Assembly (NCBI RefSeq): GCF_009708035.1
Contig: NZ_WMBQ01000002.1
Location: forward strand, 1,201,074 to 1,265,073
Reading direction: 5' to 3'
DNA: 64,000 nucleotides
Source of the DNA: Hyphomicrobium album
GTDB lineage: Bacteria; Pseudomonadota; Alphaproteobacteria; Rhizobiales; Hyphomicrobiaceae
The translations under genes and the position numbers were made by a program. Each line of letters starts with the position of its first letter. The first letter of the stretch is position 1. The notes beneath the pieces are model-generated. The model did no database searches, was not told the DNA's origin, and worked only from the letters and a program-made list of their open reading frames with translations. This document shows, piece by piece, positions 14,127 through 23,151 of this stretch.

Positions 14127-17100
14127 ATGCGTTCGCGTAAAGTGGCGTCTAAGGCCGTTGTGCTGCCCATTCTCCGGTTCCCGCATTGGCGGAACTGCTC
14201 GGCCAGCGCTCTGGCTCTGGCTCTCGCCGTTGGAGCGCCAGTCGCTCTCTACCCCACAGCCTCGATGGCCCTGGAATGCCAGAACAACGCGGCCACTAGT
14301 GCCTTCCCAGGCGGCCCCTCCAACGACAATAACGGCTCAACGAACACTGCGTGCGGCAGCAACGCCAATGCCGGCCCGGGTACGAATAACTCCGCATACG
14401 GAGCGGACTCCAATGCCTCCGGTCCGCACGGTACCGCCATCGGCGCCCAGTCCGACGCAACCGACCTCGATACTACCGCGGTCGGCTACTACGCAGAGGC
14501 GAGCAACAACGGCGCGACCGCTATCGGTGGCGGTGGGGCGCTCGATCTCAGTTCCGAAAATGCGGCTCGCGCCCGCGGGGAGAACTCCATTGCAATTGGC
14601 GGCGGAAACGGCGACGCCGGGCTCGGAGGTCCTGACCATGGCGCGCTGGCGCAAGGCAACTTCTCAATCGCCGTAGGTCAGGGTTCGGATGCAATCGGCC
14701 CAAGTGCCATCGCGGTCGGTAAGAATGCAAATGCGGCCAGCGCCGACACGATTGCTTTCGGCTCGGATTGGGACGGAAACGGAACCGGTGCCAACGCAAC
14801 AAATAGAGGCTCGGTCGCGATCGGCTCCGACGCGCGTGCGGGCGGTCCCACTCCGGATGACGTAGGCACGGCGGTCGGCACGAACTCGACAGCTACCGGT
14901 AGAAGCGCATCTGCGTTCGGCCAGAATGCGACAGCGACGGGCGGCGACTCGACGGCCACTGGATACAGCGCCCAAGCTCTGACCTTCGGCTCAACCGCTA
15001 CCGGTGTAGGTGCCCTCGCGACCGGGAACTCTGCCGGAGACAATCAAGCAACTGCAACAGGCTATCTGGCGCGCGCAGAGGGCAGTCAGACCACTGCGAC
15101 GGGTGCTGGCGCCCAGGCGACGGCCGACAGGTCGACGGCGATTGGCGCTGAGACCCACGCCTTCGGTGAAGGTTCGACGGTCGGCGGATGGCTATCGGAA
15201 GGCACCGGCGCGCGCGACACCATTTACGGTACCAACAACCAGACCGCCCCCGGGACCGGCGGAGACAATACTTTGATGGGCAACGGAATAGACATTCTTG
15301 GTGCAGGTAGCGCCAACAATGTCGCCGTCGGCAAAGGGCATCAGATCACCGGCAGCAATAACACTGCCATCGGCGATCCGATCGACATCGTCGGTGACGG
15401 CAACTTCGTCGCCGGCAATGACAGCGATGTTTTCGGAAGCAACAATCAGGTCGTTGGCAACAACAACGCGGTTGGGACTGCCATAAACAACGGCAGCAAC
15501 AATTTCGTCGGCGGCAACGGCAACACTACAACCGGGGACAACAACATCCTCGTCGGTCAGGGCAACAATACGGGCGACACCTCCGACAACGTCATCGTTG
15601 GCAACAACAATGACAACGTGACCAGCAACAACAACGTCGTCGGTAGCGGCAACGACATCATTGGCGGCACGGAAAACAACGTGCTAGGCGACGGCGCCGA
15701 CATCAGCGGCAACCAGAACGTCGCCGTCGGCCAGAACGTCAACGTGACAGGCGACGACGCCATCGGTATCGGCACGGGGGCTACAGCAAACGGTCCGGAA
15801 GCGATCGCAATCGGCGAGTTCGCCAATGCGGACGGCAACTGGACCGTAGCGCTCGGCTCGGCCAGCAACGCCGACGGCCACCATGCCGTTTCCGTCGGCT
15901 CGGAGTCGGATGCCACCGGCCTCGACTCGACAGCCGTGGGCTATTTCTCACAGGCGACTGGTCAGGGCTCCACCGCTCTCGGCGGCGGACCCGGTGCCAC
16001 GGCGGCCGCCAACGCCGGCGGCGCCTTCGCCATTGCTGTCGGTGGCGGCGCGGGGGCCGGGGATGGAGCGGATGCGAGCGCCGCCAACTCCATCGCCATG
16101 GGGCAGCAGTCGACCGCATCCGCAGCGGGCGCTGTAGCCATCGGCCAGGGTTCCTCTGCCATAAATGACGCGGGCAACGTTGCGGTCGGCCAGTCATCGC
16201 AGGCAACAGGCACCAATTCCACGGCGCTTGGTGAATTGGCTTTCGCCACGGGCAGCGAATCTACGGCCATTGGCCAGAGCGCCGAGGCGAACCAAGCCGA
16301 GTCGACCGCCGTCGGTCAGAACGCCACGGCCAGCGCCGTGCAGAGCACGGCGATCGGCGAGGACTCCGACGCTCTCGGGCTCAGCGCCACCGCGGTCGGC
16401 AACGACGCCACCGCGCTCGGCGACAACTCGACGGCTTTGGGCGATGACTCCTTCGCGCAGGGCGATGAATCGGTCGCCCTGGGCGACAACGCCACCGCCA
16501 TCGGCGACGACACCACCGCCGTCGGTCAGAATTCAGCGGCTATCGGCACCAACACCACCGCGGTCGGTCAGAACGCCGCCGTGGTAGGTGCCTTCTCCAA
16601 CGCCGTCGGTGCGGAGTCGTCGGCGCTGTTCAGCCTTGGCTCAAATGCGTTCGGCAGCTTCGCGAACGCCGACGGCAGCTTCCAGTCGGACGCGATCGGC
16701 TTCTTTGCCAATGCCGAGGACAGCTTCTTCTCGCAGGCGTCAGGCGCATTCTCGACAGTCGAAGGCAGCGTCTTCTCGGTGGCGAATGGCTACTTCGCCG
16801 ACGCCAGCGGCCAGATTGGCGCCACTGCGACCGGTGCCTTCTCCGACGCTGCCAACACGTTCGCGACGTCCTACGGCTTCAACGCTGACGCGTTAGGCAC
16901 GAACTCGACGGCAGCTGGCGCCAACTCGCTCGCCGTTGGTGAGAACGACACCGCCTACGGTGCCAACTCGCAAGTGCTCTCGGCCAACGGCACGGCGGCC
17001 GGCGCGAATACCACGATCGGGGCTAACTCGGACAACAGCACGGCCTTCGGCTTCGGGGCGACCGTGGCTGCGAACTCACCCAACTCGACGGCCATCGGCT

Positions 17101-17603
17101 CCAACACGCAGGCCAATGCGCCGGGGTCCGCCGCCTACGGCGCCGGCGCCGTGGCCAACCTCGCGAACGAGCAGGTGTTCGGTACCACGGCAAACACCTA
17201 CACGACGCCGGGGATCACTTCCGGCCTCAGCAAGGCTCGCCAGGATGTCGGTCCGCTAGAGGTCGTAACCTCCGACCAAGCTGGTCATCTCGCCACGGAC
17301 GGTGGGCTCATCTTCGATGAGCTCAGCAAGCTCAACGGCGGCGTAGCGGTCGCCATGGCGATGACCAACCCCGACCTAGTCGGCTCGGAAACCTTCGGCC
17401 TGTCGGGCAACGTCGCTTACTGGGAGGAGAACGTCGCCCTCGGCTTCAGCGCCATGGGCGTACTTGGCCGCAATATCTTCGGGGCGGGTGAGCGTCTAGC
17501 AGTCTCCGGTGCCGTGGGCGCGAGCGTCGAGGAGAAATCCTTCGGCCGCCAAGGCAGCAACAACTCGGTTGGTGGCCGGGCCGGCGCGCAGATTACTTGG
17601 TAA
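14127..17603 (+). CDS. Trimeric autotransporter adhesin (YadA-like head repeats)
   Basis: A 1158-residue surface protein. After an extended signal region (ASALALALAVGAPVALYPTA) come about 1000 residues of short repeats of the left-handed beta-roll type, such as ESTAIGQSAEANQAESTAVG, typical of YadA/Hia heads. Around residues 385-500 they change to Asn-rich units (NNVIVGNNND). The last 85-90 residues alternate hydrophobic and polar positions (GGVAVAMAMTNPDL, NVALGFSAMGVLG, RLAVSGAVGASV) and end in a terminal Trp, as expected for the four-strand trimeric membrane anchor. The ATG at 14127 follows GGGGAG at nine bases. No long coiled-coil stalk is visible between head and anchor. An intrinsic terminator follows. 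Two paralogous secreted proteins flank it. Confidence 0.85.
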   Translation: MRSRKVASKAVVLPILRFPHWRNCSASALALALAVGAPVALYPTASMALECQNNAATSAFPGGPSNDNNGSTNTACGSNANAGPGTNNSAYGADSNASGPHGTAIGAQSDATDLDTTAVGYYAEASNNGATAIGGGGALDLSSENAARARGENSIAIGGGNGDAGLGGPDHGALAQGNFSIAVGQGSDAIGPSAIAVGKNANAASADTIAFGSDWDGNGTGANATNRGSVAIGSDARAGGPTPDDVGTAVGTNSTATGRSASAFGQNATATGGDSTATGYSAQALTFGSTATGVGALATGNSAGDNQATATGYLARAEGSQTTATGAGAQATADRSTAIGAETHAFGEGSTVGGWLSEGTGARDTIYGTNNQTAPGTGGDNTLMGNGIDILGAGSANNVAVGKGHQITGSNNTAIGDPIDIVGDGNFVAGNDSDVFGSNNQVVGNNNAVGTAINNGSNNFVGGNGNTTTGDNNILVGQGNNTGDTSDNVIVGNNNDNVTSNNNVVGSGNDIIGGTENNVLGDGADISGNQNVAVGQNVNVTGDDAIGIGTGATANGPEAIAIGEFANADGNWTVALGSASNADGHHAVSVGSESDATGLDSTAVGYFSQATGQGSTALGGGPGATAAANAGGAFAIAVGGGAGAGDGADASAANSIAMGQQSTASAAGAVAIGQGSSAINDAGNVAVGQSSQATGTNSTALGELAFATGSESTAIGQSAEANQAESTAVGQNATASAVQSTAIGEDSDALGLSATAVGNDATALGDNSTALGDDSFAQGDESVALGDNATAIGDDTTAVGQNSAAIGTNTTAVGQNAAVVGAFSNAVGAESSALFSLGSNAFGSFANADGSFQSDAIGFFANAEDSFFSQASGAFSTVEGSVFSVANGYFADASGQIGATATGAFSDAANTFATSYGFNADALGTNSTAAGANSLAVGENDTAYGANSQVLSANGTAAGANTTIGANSDNSTAFGFGATVAANSPNSTAIGSNTQANAPGSAAYGAGAVANLANEQVFGTTANTYTTPGITSGLSKARQDVGPLEVVTSDQAGHLATDGGLIFDELSKLNGGVAVAMAMTNPDLVGSETFGLSGNVAYWEENVALGFSAMGVLGRNIFGAGERLAVSGAVGASVEEKSFGRQGSNNSVGGRAGAQITW

Positions 17604-17622
17604 ACGGCCTGCTCTGAAAAAC

Positions 17623-17656
17623 GCATCACGGACCTTTGGTCCGTGATGCTTTTTTT
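17623..17656 (+). terminator. Intrinsic terminator of the adhesin gene
   Basis: A perfect 12-bp stem (17623-17634 with 17638-17649, loop TTT) followed by seven T (17650-17656), 20 bases after the adhesin stop codon. It should stop most adhesin transcripts before the next gene. Confidence 0.95.
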
Positions 17657-17713
17657 GCCTTTTTTTGGGGGTAGTCGGAGCGTTCGGAGTATTCTTTTGA
17701 GGATCATTGCCCG

Positions 17714-18319
17714 ATGCCTATTGATCTTCGCATTGCGCACCTGCCTGCACTGACCGCCGCACTGTTTTTCGGTTTCATTTCGATCGTCCCGACGTTTGCC
17801 CAGGAGAAGGGTAAGGTCGAGGTTCCGAAGGCGGCCGCGAAGCAGAAAGATGCTGCCCCGGCAGCCGCAAAGCCGGCCGCAGTCTCCCAGCCGATGCCCG
17901 ACGGCGCTGCGTTGAACATCCTGATCCGCCGCACGCTGCTAACCGTCAACGACGCCAATATGAGCGGCAACTACTCCGTCCTTCGCGATTTGGCGGCGCC
18001 CGGCTTTCAGCAGGAAAACGACGTGAAGAAGCTGGCCGAGATCTTCGCGGCTTTGCGCAATAGCAAGATCGACTTCGCACCCATCGTCTATTTCGATCCA
18101 AAGCTCGTGCGCCAGCCGGAGTTCATCAAGGAGGGCCGCCTGCGCTTGACGGGTTTCATGCCGACCAAGCCGCAACAAGTGAATTTCGACATGCTGTTCG
18201 AAAACATTGCCGGCACTTGGCGCCTTTACGGCATCGCGGTGAATACGTCCGCGCAGTCGAAGACATCGTCGGCGGATCCGGCCAAAGCACCCCCCGCTGC
18301 AGCACCGGCGAAGAAGTAA
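17714..18319 (+). CDS. Conserved secreted protein, paralogue of the gene at 13119
   Basis: A 201-residue exported protein with a signal peptide ending near VPTFAQ, a Lys/Ala/Pro-rich linker, and a domain with GNYSVLRDLAAPGFQQ, LAEIFAALRNSKIDFAPIV and RLRLTGFMPTKPQQVNFDM. Most of these positions are shared with the protein at 13119-13742, so the two are clear paralogues on either side of the adhesin gene. It starts 57 bp after the adhesin terminator and so probably has its own promoter. Function unknown. Confidence 0.75.
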   Translation: MPIDLRIAHLPALTAALFFGFISIVPTFAQEKGKVEVPKAAAKQKDAAPAAAKPAAVSQPMPDGAALNILIRRTLLTVNDANMSGNYSVLRDLAAPGFQQENDVKKLAEIFAALRNSKIDFAPIVYFDPKLVRQPEFIKEGRLRLTGFMPTKPQQVNFDMLFENIAGTWRLYGIAVNTSAQSKTSSADPAKAPPAAAPAKK

Positions 18320-18633
18320 GATCGACCATCGTCCTGTGACTGGGTGCCTCCCGCGTTCGAGCGCGGTCAATTGCGTTGTCGCAGAACCACACCCGCGCCT
18401 CGGCGCTCGCTCCCGCTTCACCGTGCGGATGGGCGTCAGACCAGGGTATTACCCGCAAATCGTAGCCGATCTGACACAGGATCGCGTTATCGCCGTTTGA
18501 GTGTGAATCCCGAATCGCCTTAGCGATCAAGTAGCGCCATTCCGCGCACGGAGCGCCTGATCATCCGGCGCTTCGCGACGAACCCGTTAGTTCACAGATC
18601 CGGATACTTGCGGAACCAGCAGGGAGGTTCGCC
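18320..18633. other. Intergenic region, 314 bp
   Basis: No gene that I would support. A minus-strand frame crosses it, but it runs on into the coding region of the gene ending at 18319 and has no clear start. No repeat or terminator is evident. Confidence 0.35.
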
Positions 18634-19029
18634 ATGTATCGATATTTCATATTGCTTTTGGCCATGTTGATGGCGACGACCACGGTTGCAGCGCGCGACA
18701 AGCATCGCTCGAAACCCCGCGAAGACTCAACAGCGTCGGAGCGGCGAGATGATCGCGGAAGGGGTCGCGTATGCCTCGATCGCGTGCGCGGGCTCGGTAC
18801 CCAATGGATTGGAGAGCAGGGCGCTTTGGATGCAGCCAAGAAGGACTGGATGGAGCGCGTTCGCTATTACCACGGCGAAACTTTCCTCGATCTCAGTCAC
18901 GCCGCGGACTTCGCGAAGCGCTGTGGCCGCGTGTCCATTGGAGAAGTCGCAGGTCAGGTTTTGTATCGCTGCGAGATTGAAGCGCGCCCGTGCAAGGGCA
19001 GCTTCGAGTCCTTGGACGCTCAGAAGTGA
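18634..19029 (+). CDS. Small secreted protein, uncharacterised
   Basis: A 131-residue protein with a signal peptide (MYRYFILLLAMLMATTTVAA), a charged linker and a C-terminal domain with four cysteines, among them RVCLDRVRG, AKRCGRVS and LYRCEIEARPC. The pattern (basic segment, AxxxW helix, RCxxx...CxxxARPC) is seen in small exported proteins of Bradyrhizobium-like bacteria with no known role. A GGGAGG ribosome site (18619-18624) lies upstream of the ATG. It sits just before a truncated gene-transfer-agent gene, probably at a rearrangement boundary. Confidence 0.6.
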   Translation: MYRYFILLLAMLMATTTVAARDKHRSKPREDSTASERRDDRGRGRVCLDRVRGLGTQWIGEQGALDAAKKDWMERVRYYHGETFLDLSHAADFAKRCGRVSIGEVAGQVLYRCEIEARPCKGSFESLDAQK

Positions 19030-19170
19030 ACCGCGATCAACGGGCCCGGCGCTGGCGCGCGCGAACTTTCGACCCCGGCGCGCATCGTCGTTAGGGTCGT
19101 CATCCCGCTGGGCCATGCAGGCTCCTAATCGATCGTCGCTTTTTAACGGCGAGACGAAGTTATCCCCAGC

Positions 19171-21600
19171 GTGACGCTGCCGAGGTACGCCGCTGACTGG
19201 TCAGAATACTTCGGACACCAGCCACCGGATGGAACGGGCGACGTCTATTTCCATCTCGATCCGCTCTGGGCATCGGACGCGATCGACGCCATCGGCATCG
19301 ACGTCTACTGGCCGCTCGCCGACTGGCGCGACGGGCGCGAGCACCTGGACTACCAGGCCGGGACGCGTACCATCTACGATCTCGGCTATCTGAGCGGCAA
19401 CCTGCGCGGCGGCGAGGGCTTCGACTGGTACTACGCCTCGCCCGAGGACCGCGCGGCGCAGGTGCGCTCGCCGATCACCGACGGCAGCGGCAAGCCGTGG
19501 GTGTTCCGCTACAAGGATATAAAGTCGTGGTGGCAGAACGCGCACTATGACCGGCCCGGCGGCGTCGAGGCCGCGACCCCGACGGCCTGGGTGCCGCAGT
19601 CGAAGCCGTTCTGGCTGACGGAGATCGGCTGTCCGGCGGTCGACAAGGGTGCCAACCAGCCGAACGTGTTCGTCGACCCGAAAAGCTCGGAAACGGCGCT
19701 GCCGTATTTCTCCAAGGGCACGCGCGACGACTACATGCAGCGCCGCTTCCTGCGCGCGTTCATCGAGGGGCTCGACCCGGACTCCGACAACTACCTCGCC
19801 GGCGCCAATCCGCTGTCGAGCGAGTACGACGGGCGCATGGTCGATCTCGACCGCATCCACGTCTACACGTGGGACGCGCGCCCGTATCCGGCGTTTCCCA
19901 ACGACACGGGCGTGTGGGGTGACGGCGACAACTGGCGGCTCGGCCACTGGCTGACCGGCCGCTTCGCCAATGCGACGCTGGCCGAGACCGTGGGGCAGAT
20001 CCTCGCCGACTACGGCTTTGCCGCGCACGCAACGGGCGGGCTTAACGGCACGGTGCCGGGCTACGTCATCGATCGCGTCATGGCGGCGCGCGATGCGCTG
20101 CAGCCGCTCGAGCTCGCTTACTTCTTCGATAGTCTGGAGAGCGGCGGCGCGATCGCCTTCCGGCATCGCGGCGTCGAGGCGACGGCGGTTGAGCTGAGCG
20201 AGGCCGATCTCGTCGAGACGCGGGCCGAGAACGCGCTCCTCACCCTGACGCGCGGGCAGGAGACGGAGCTGCCCGCCTCCGCCAAGCTGCGTTTCATCTC
20301 CGCCGCCGGCGACTATGCGCAAGCCGTTGCCGAGGCACGGCGCATCACGGGTGCGAGCGGGCGCGTCAGCCAAGCCGACATGCCGCTGGTGCTGGAAGGG
20401 CAGCAGGCGGACGCCATCGCGGAAACGTGGTTGTTCGAGGCGTGGGCGGCGCGCGAGCGGGCGAGCTTCGCACTGCCGCCGAGTATGCTGGCGGTCGAGC
20501 CGGCCGATGTGGTGCGCGTGACGCATGCGGGTAGTGAGCGGCTGCTGCGGGTCGTCGAGGTGGGCGAGCACGGCGCGCGCGACATCGAGGCGCGCAGCGT
20601 CGATCCGGACATCTACGGACATGGTGCAGGCAGAGAGCGTCCGGTGCGGCCCGGGGTGCCGGTCATCGGCGGTCAGCCGCTCGTCGAGTTCATCGACCTG
20701 CCGCTGTTGCGCGGCGACGAGCCCCCGGCGGCAGGCTACGCGGCGGCGACGCAAGTACCCTGGCCGGGCAGCGTGGCGGTGTACGGATCGCCGGAGTCGA
20801 CCGGCTATGCCTTGAAGGCCCTGGCGACGGCACCGGCGACGATCGGCGTGACGCTGAACGTCCTCCCCGCGGGACCAGAGGGACGCCTCGACCACGGTAC
20901 GCGTCTGAGCGTGAGGGTGGAGGGCGAAGCGCTCGTCTCCTGCACGCTCATGCAACTCTTCGCCGGCCGCAACGTGGCGGCTGTCCGCAACGCCGACGGC
21001 GAATGGGAGGTCATCCAGTTTGCGACAGCGACGCTGACCGCGCCGGGAACCTATGAGCTGACGGGGCTGTTGCGCGGGCAGGGCGGCAGCGAGTTCGCCA
21101 TGCGGCCGGCGGTGGCGGCGGGGGCGCGCTTCGTGCTCGTCAGCACCGCGCTGGCGCGCCTCGACCTGACGGCGGCGGAGATTAGGCTGCCGTACAATTG
21201 GCGTTTCGGTCCGGCGGCACGCGACATCGGCGATGCGTCGTATGCGACCGCGACACACACGTTCCAGGGGCTCGGCCTCAAGCCGCTGTCGCCGGTGCAT
21301 GTGCGCGCGGCGCGGAGTGGCGGCGACGTGGCGCTGTCGTGGATGCGGCGCACGCGTGTCGGCGGCGACAGCTGGGAGACGCCGGAGGTTCCGCTGGGCG
21401 AGGACGTCGAGAGCTACGAGGTCGACGTGCTCGACGGCGCCGACGTGGTGCGGACGCTGGCGAGCAGCGCGTCGGCCGTCGTCTACACAGCGGTGCAACA
21501 GGCCGAAGATTTCGGCGGCGCGCAGGAAAGCTACACCGTGCGCGTCTACCAGCTCTCTTCTTCCTATGGCCGCGGCACCCCCCGCGCCGCAGTGGTGTGA
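19171..21600 (+). CDS. Gene transfer agent host-specificity protein (TIM-barrel/phage tail), N-terminally truncated
   Basis: An 809-residue remainder of the large tail-tip protein of gene transfer agents (orfg15 type, usually about 1300 residues). It begins inside the GTA TIM-barrel domain at YAADWSEYFGHQPPDGTGDV and continues with LWASDAIDAIGIDVYWPLAD, WFxTEIGCPAVDKGANQPNV-like sequence (here WLTEIGCPAVDKG) and the downstream tail region. A stop codon (19144) lies just upstream in frame, so some 450-500 N-terminal residues are absent. The GTG at 19171 is only the first possible start. No capsid, portal or terminase genes are present here. It is best read as a decayed or relocated GTA gene, although the remaining frame is intact. 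Confidence 0.8.
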   Translation: MTLPRYAADWSEYFGHQPPDGTGDVYFHLDPLWASDAIDAIGIDVYWPLADWRDGREHLDYQAGTRTIYDLGYLSGNLRGGEGFDWYYASPEDRAAQVRSPITDGSGKPWVFRYKDIKSWWQNAHYDRPGGVEAATPTAWVPQSKPFWLTEIGCPAVDKGANQPNVFVDPKSSETALPYFSKGTRDDYMQRRFLRAFIEGLDPDSDNYLAGANPLSSEYDGRMVDLDRIHVYTWDARPYPAFPNDTGVWGDGDNWRLGHWLTGRFANATLAETVGQILADYGFAAHATGGLNGTVPGYVIDRVMAARDALQPLELAYFFDSLESGGAIAFRHRGVEATAVELSEADLVETRAENALLTLTRGQETELPASAKLRFISAAGDYAQAVAEARRITGASGRVSQADMPLVLEGQQADAIAETWLFEAWAARERASFALPPSMLAVEPADVVRVTHAGSERLLRVVEVGEHGARDIEARSVDPDIYGHGAGRERPVRPGVPVIGGQPLVEFIDLPLLRGDEPPAAGYAAATQVPWPGSVAVYGSPESTGYALKALATAPATIGVTLNVLPAGPEGRLDHGTRLSVRVEGEALVSCTLMQLFAGRNVAAVRNADGEWEVIQFATATLTAPGTYELTGLLRGQGGSEFAMRPAVAAGARFVLVSTALARLDLTAAEIRLPYNWRFGPAARDIGDASYATATHTFQGLGLKPLSPVHVRAARSGGDVALSWMRRTRVGGDSWETPEVPLGEDVESYEVDVLDGADVVRTLASSASAVVYTAVQQAEDFGGAQESYTVRVYQLSSSYGRGTPRAAVV

Positions 21601-21610
21601 ACTTCAGCAC

Positions 21611-21747
21611 TGTCATCCTCGGGCTTGTCCCGAGGACCCACCCATCAACTGGCTCTGTCACAAGTGCTTTGGTGAGAGGCTTCCGCAGACGACATTCGTC
21701 GGGCGCAAGCGGAGCGTTGGGTCCTCGGGACAAGCCCGAGGATGACA
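21611..21747. repeat. Inverted pair of 30-bp REP-like palindromes, copy 1
   Basis: Two arms, 21611-21640 and 21718-21747, are exact reverse complements over 30 bp and are 77 bp apart. Each arm is itself a hairpin (CCTCGGG-CTTGT-CCCGAGG). A related pair lies at 27123-27240. The element fills the gap between the truncated GTA gene and the lysin gene. Palindromes starting TGTCATCC(C/T)CGGGCTTG are common in alphaproteobacterial intergenic DNA. Confidence 0.9.
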
Positions 21748-21775
21748 CAAATCTAGAACATCGAGAGTTCGCAAG

Positions 21776-23092
21776 ATGGAACAGCCGGCGTGGCTCGCGG
21801 CGGCGTGGGCCGAGCTCGGCCAGCGCGAGGTGTCGGGTACGGCCGACAACGCGCGCATCCGCGCCTTCTTCCGCGACGTGGGCCAGCCGGCGAGCCTGCA
21901 CGACGAGGTCGCCTGGTGCGCGGCGTTCGCCGGTGCGTGTCTCGAGCGCGCCGGGCATGCGTCGACGCGCTCGCTGATGGCGCGCTCGTACTTGCGCTGG
22001 GGCGAGGGACTGGACGAAGGGCGCTTCGGCGCCGTCGCCGTGTTGAGCCGTGGCAGCGACCCGGCGGCCGGCCATGTCGGGTTTCTGCTCGGCGAGACGG
22101 ACGCACACGTCGTATTACTGGGCGGCAACCAGGGCGATGCGGTGAGCGTCGCCGCGTTCCCCAGGGCGCGGCTGCTCGGGTTGCGCTGGCCCAAGGAAAT
22201 GATCGCACCACCGGCATCGGCACCGGCGCCGATGCAGGACGACCGGTTGTTCGATGCCGCACTCGGCCACGTGCTCGAAATGGAAGGCGGATTTTCCGAC
22301 GACGCGTACGACCCTGGCGGCCCGACCAATTTCGGCATCACGCTCGCCGTCTACGCCGCCTGGAAGGGCGTGGCGCTCACCGAGGCGACGTGCGCGGCCC
22401 TGAAAAGTGAGCTGCGGCGCATCGAGCACGGGACGGTGCGCGACATCTATTATGCGCGCTACTGGACGCCGGCCTGTTGCGCCGAGATGGCGCCGGCGCT
22501 GGCCTTCTTTCACTTCGATGCCGCCGTCAATCACGGTGTGACCGGCGCCATGCGCCTGTTGCAGCGCGCGGCCCGCACCGACGCCGACGGCGAGATCGGC
22601 CCCAACACGCGCGCGGCGATCGCGGCGCTGCCGCTCGGCGTCCTCCTGCAACGCTATGCCGGGGTGCGCCGCGCCCGCTACCGCGCGCTCCGCCACTTCT
22701 GGCGCTTCGGCCGCGGGTGGCTGGCGCGCGTGGACAAGACGTTGGCGCGCGCCGAAGCGCTTCTCAATGCAAGCGCAACTCAAGCTTCCGAACAGACAAA
22801 AGGAGAGAGCGAGATGACCGACACGACATCCGAGACGCAGCCGGCGGCGAAGTGGTGGGGCCAGTCGATCACCATCTGGGGCGCCGTCATCACCGGGTTG
22901 TCGACGGTGCTGCCGGCGCTCGGGCCGGCGTTCGGCATCGACATCACCGGCGACCTCGTGCGCGAAGCGGGCGCAGGAATCGTGCAGACGGTGCAAGCGG
23001 TTGGCGGTCTCCTCGGCACGCTGATGACGATCTACGGACGCGTGCGGGCCACAAAGCCGCTCGCACAGCGCAGCGTGCAGGTGAAGTTGTGA
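21776..23092 (+). CDS. Lysin fusion: TIGR02594-type peptidase, GH108 muramidase, holin-like tail
   Basis: A 438-residue protein in three parts. Residues 1-145 fit the TIGR02594 cysteine-peptidase group: AWCAAFAGACLERAGH has the nucleophile Cys and AGHVGFLLGE the His. Residues 155-330 are a glycoside hydrolase 108 muramidase with the catalytic Glu in LEMEGGFSDDAYDPGGPTNF and the partner region FFHFDAAVNHG. The last 92 residues carry two hydrophobic stretches (IWGAVITGLSTVLPALGPAF and GIVQTVQAVGGLLGTLM) like a small holin. An internal AGGAG (22801-22805) and ATG at 22814 mark where the last part could start separately. It follows the GTA tail gene, which fits a phage/GTA lysis module. Confidence 0.78.
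   Translation: MEQPAWLAAAWAELGQREVSGTADNARIRAFFRDVGQPASLHDEVAWCAAFAGACLERAGHASTRSLMARSYLRWGEGLDEGRFGAVAVLSRGSDPAAGHVGFLLGETDAHVVLLGGNQGDAVSVAAFPRARLLGLRWPKEMIAPPASAPAPMQDDRLFDAALGHVLEMEGGFSDDAYDPGGPTNFGITLAVYAAWKGVALTEATCAALKSELRRIEHGTVRDIYYARYWTPACCAEMAPALAFFHFDAAVNHGVTGAMRLLQRAARTDADGEIGPNTRAAIAALPLGVLLQRYAGVRRARYRALRHFWRFGRGWLARVDKTLARAEALLNASATQASEQTKGESEMTDTTSETQPAAKWWGQSITIWGAVITGLSTVLPALGPAFGIDITGDLVREAGAGIVQTVQAVGGLLGTLMTIYGRVRATKPLAQRSVQVKL
22814..23092 (+). CDS. Possible internal start: holin-like protein nested in the lysin frame
   Basis: Inside the lysin frame, AAAAGGAG is followed after eight bases by ATG 22814, giving MTDTTSETQPAAKWWGQSIT and two hydrophobic segments over 92 residues, a typical size for a phage holin or a similar membrane protein. 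The linker just before it (ASATQASEQTKGESE) is short and non-domain-like. The likely history is two adjacent genes that fused by loss of the first stop codon; both the fusion and the separate protein might be made. Confidence 0.5.
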   Translation: MTDTTSETQPAAKWWGQSITIWGAVITGLSTVLPALGPAFGIDITGDLVREAGAGIVQTVQAVGGLLGTLMTIYGRVRATKPLAQRSVQVKL

Positions 23093-23151
23093 CGCGCCGC
23101 GGCGGCGCGCATTCATGACGAGTTCAGGCGCGCCTCCGTAAGAGTACGCCA

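Noticed and set aside
18156..18530. 124-codon minus-strand frame after the second paralogous secreted protein
   Set aside because: More than a third of it is antisense to a supported gene and it has no start signal; the rest was kept only as a gap note.
19201..21498. A 765-codon minus-strand open frame opposite the GTA host-specificity gene
   Set aside because: Arg/His/Val-rich antisense shadow with no recognisable domain; the plus strand has clear GTA homology.
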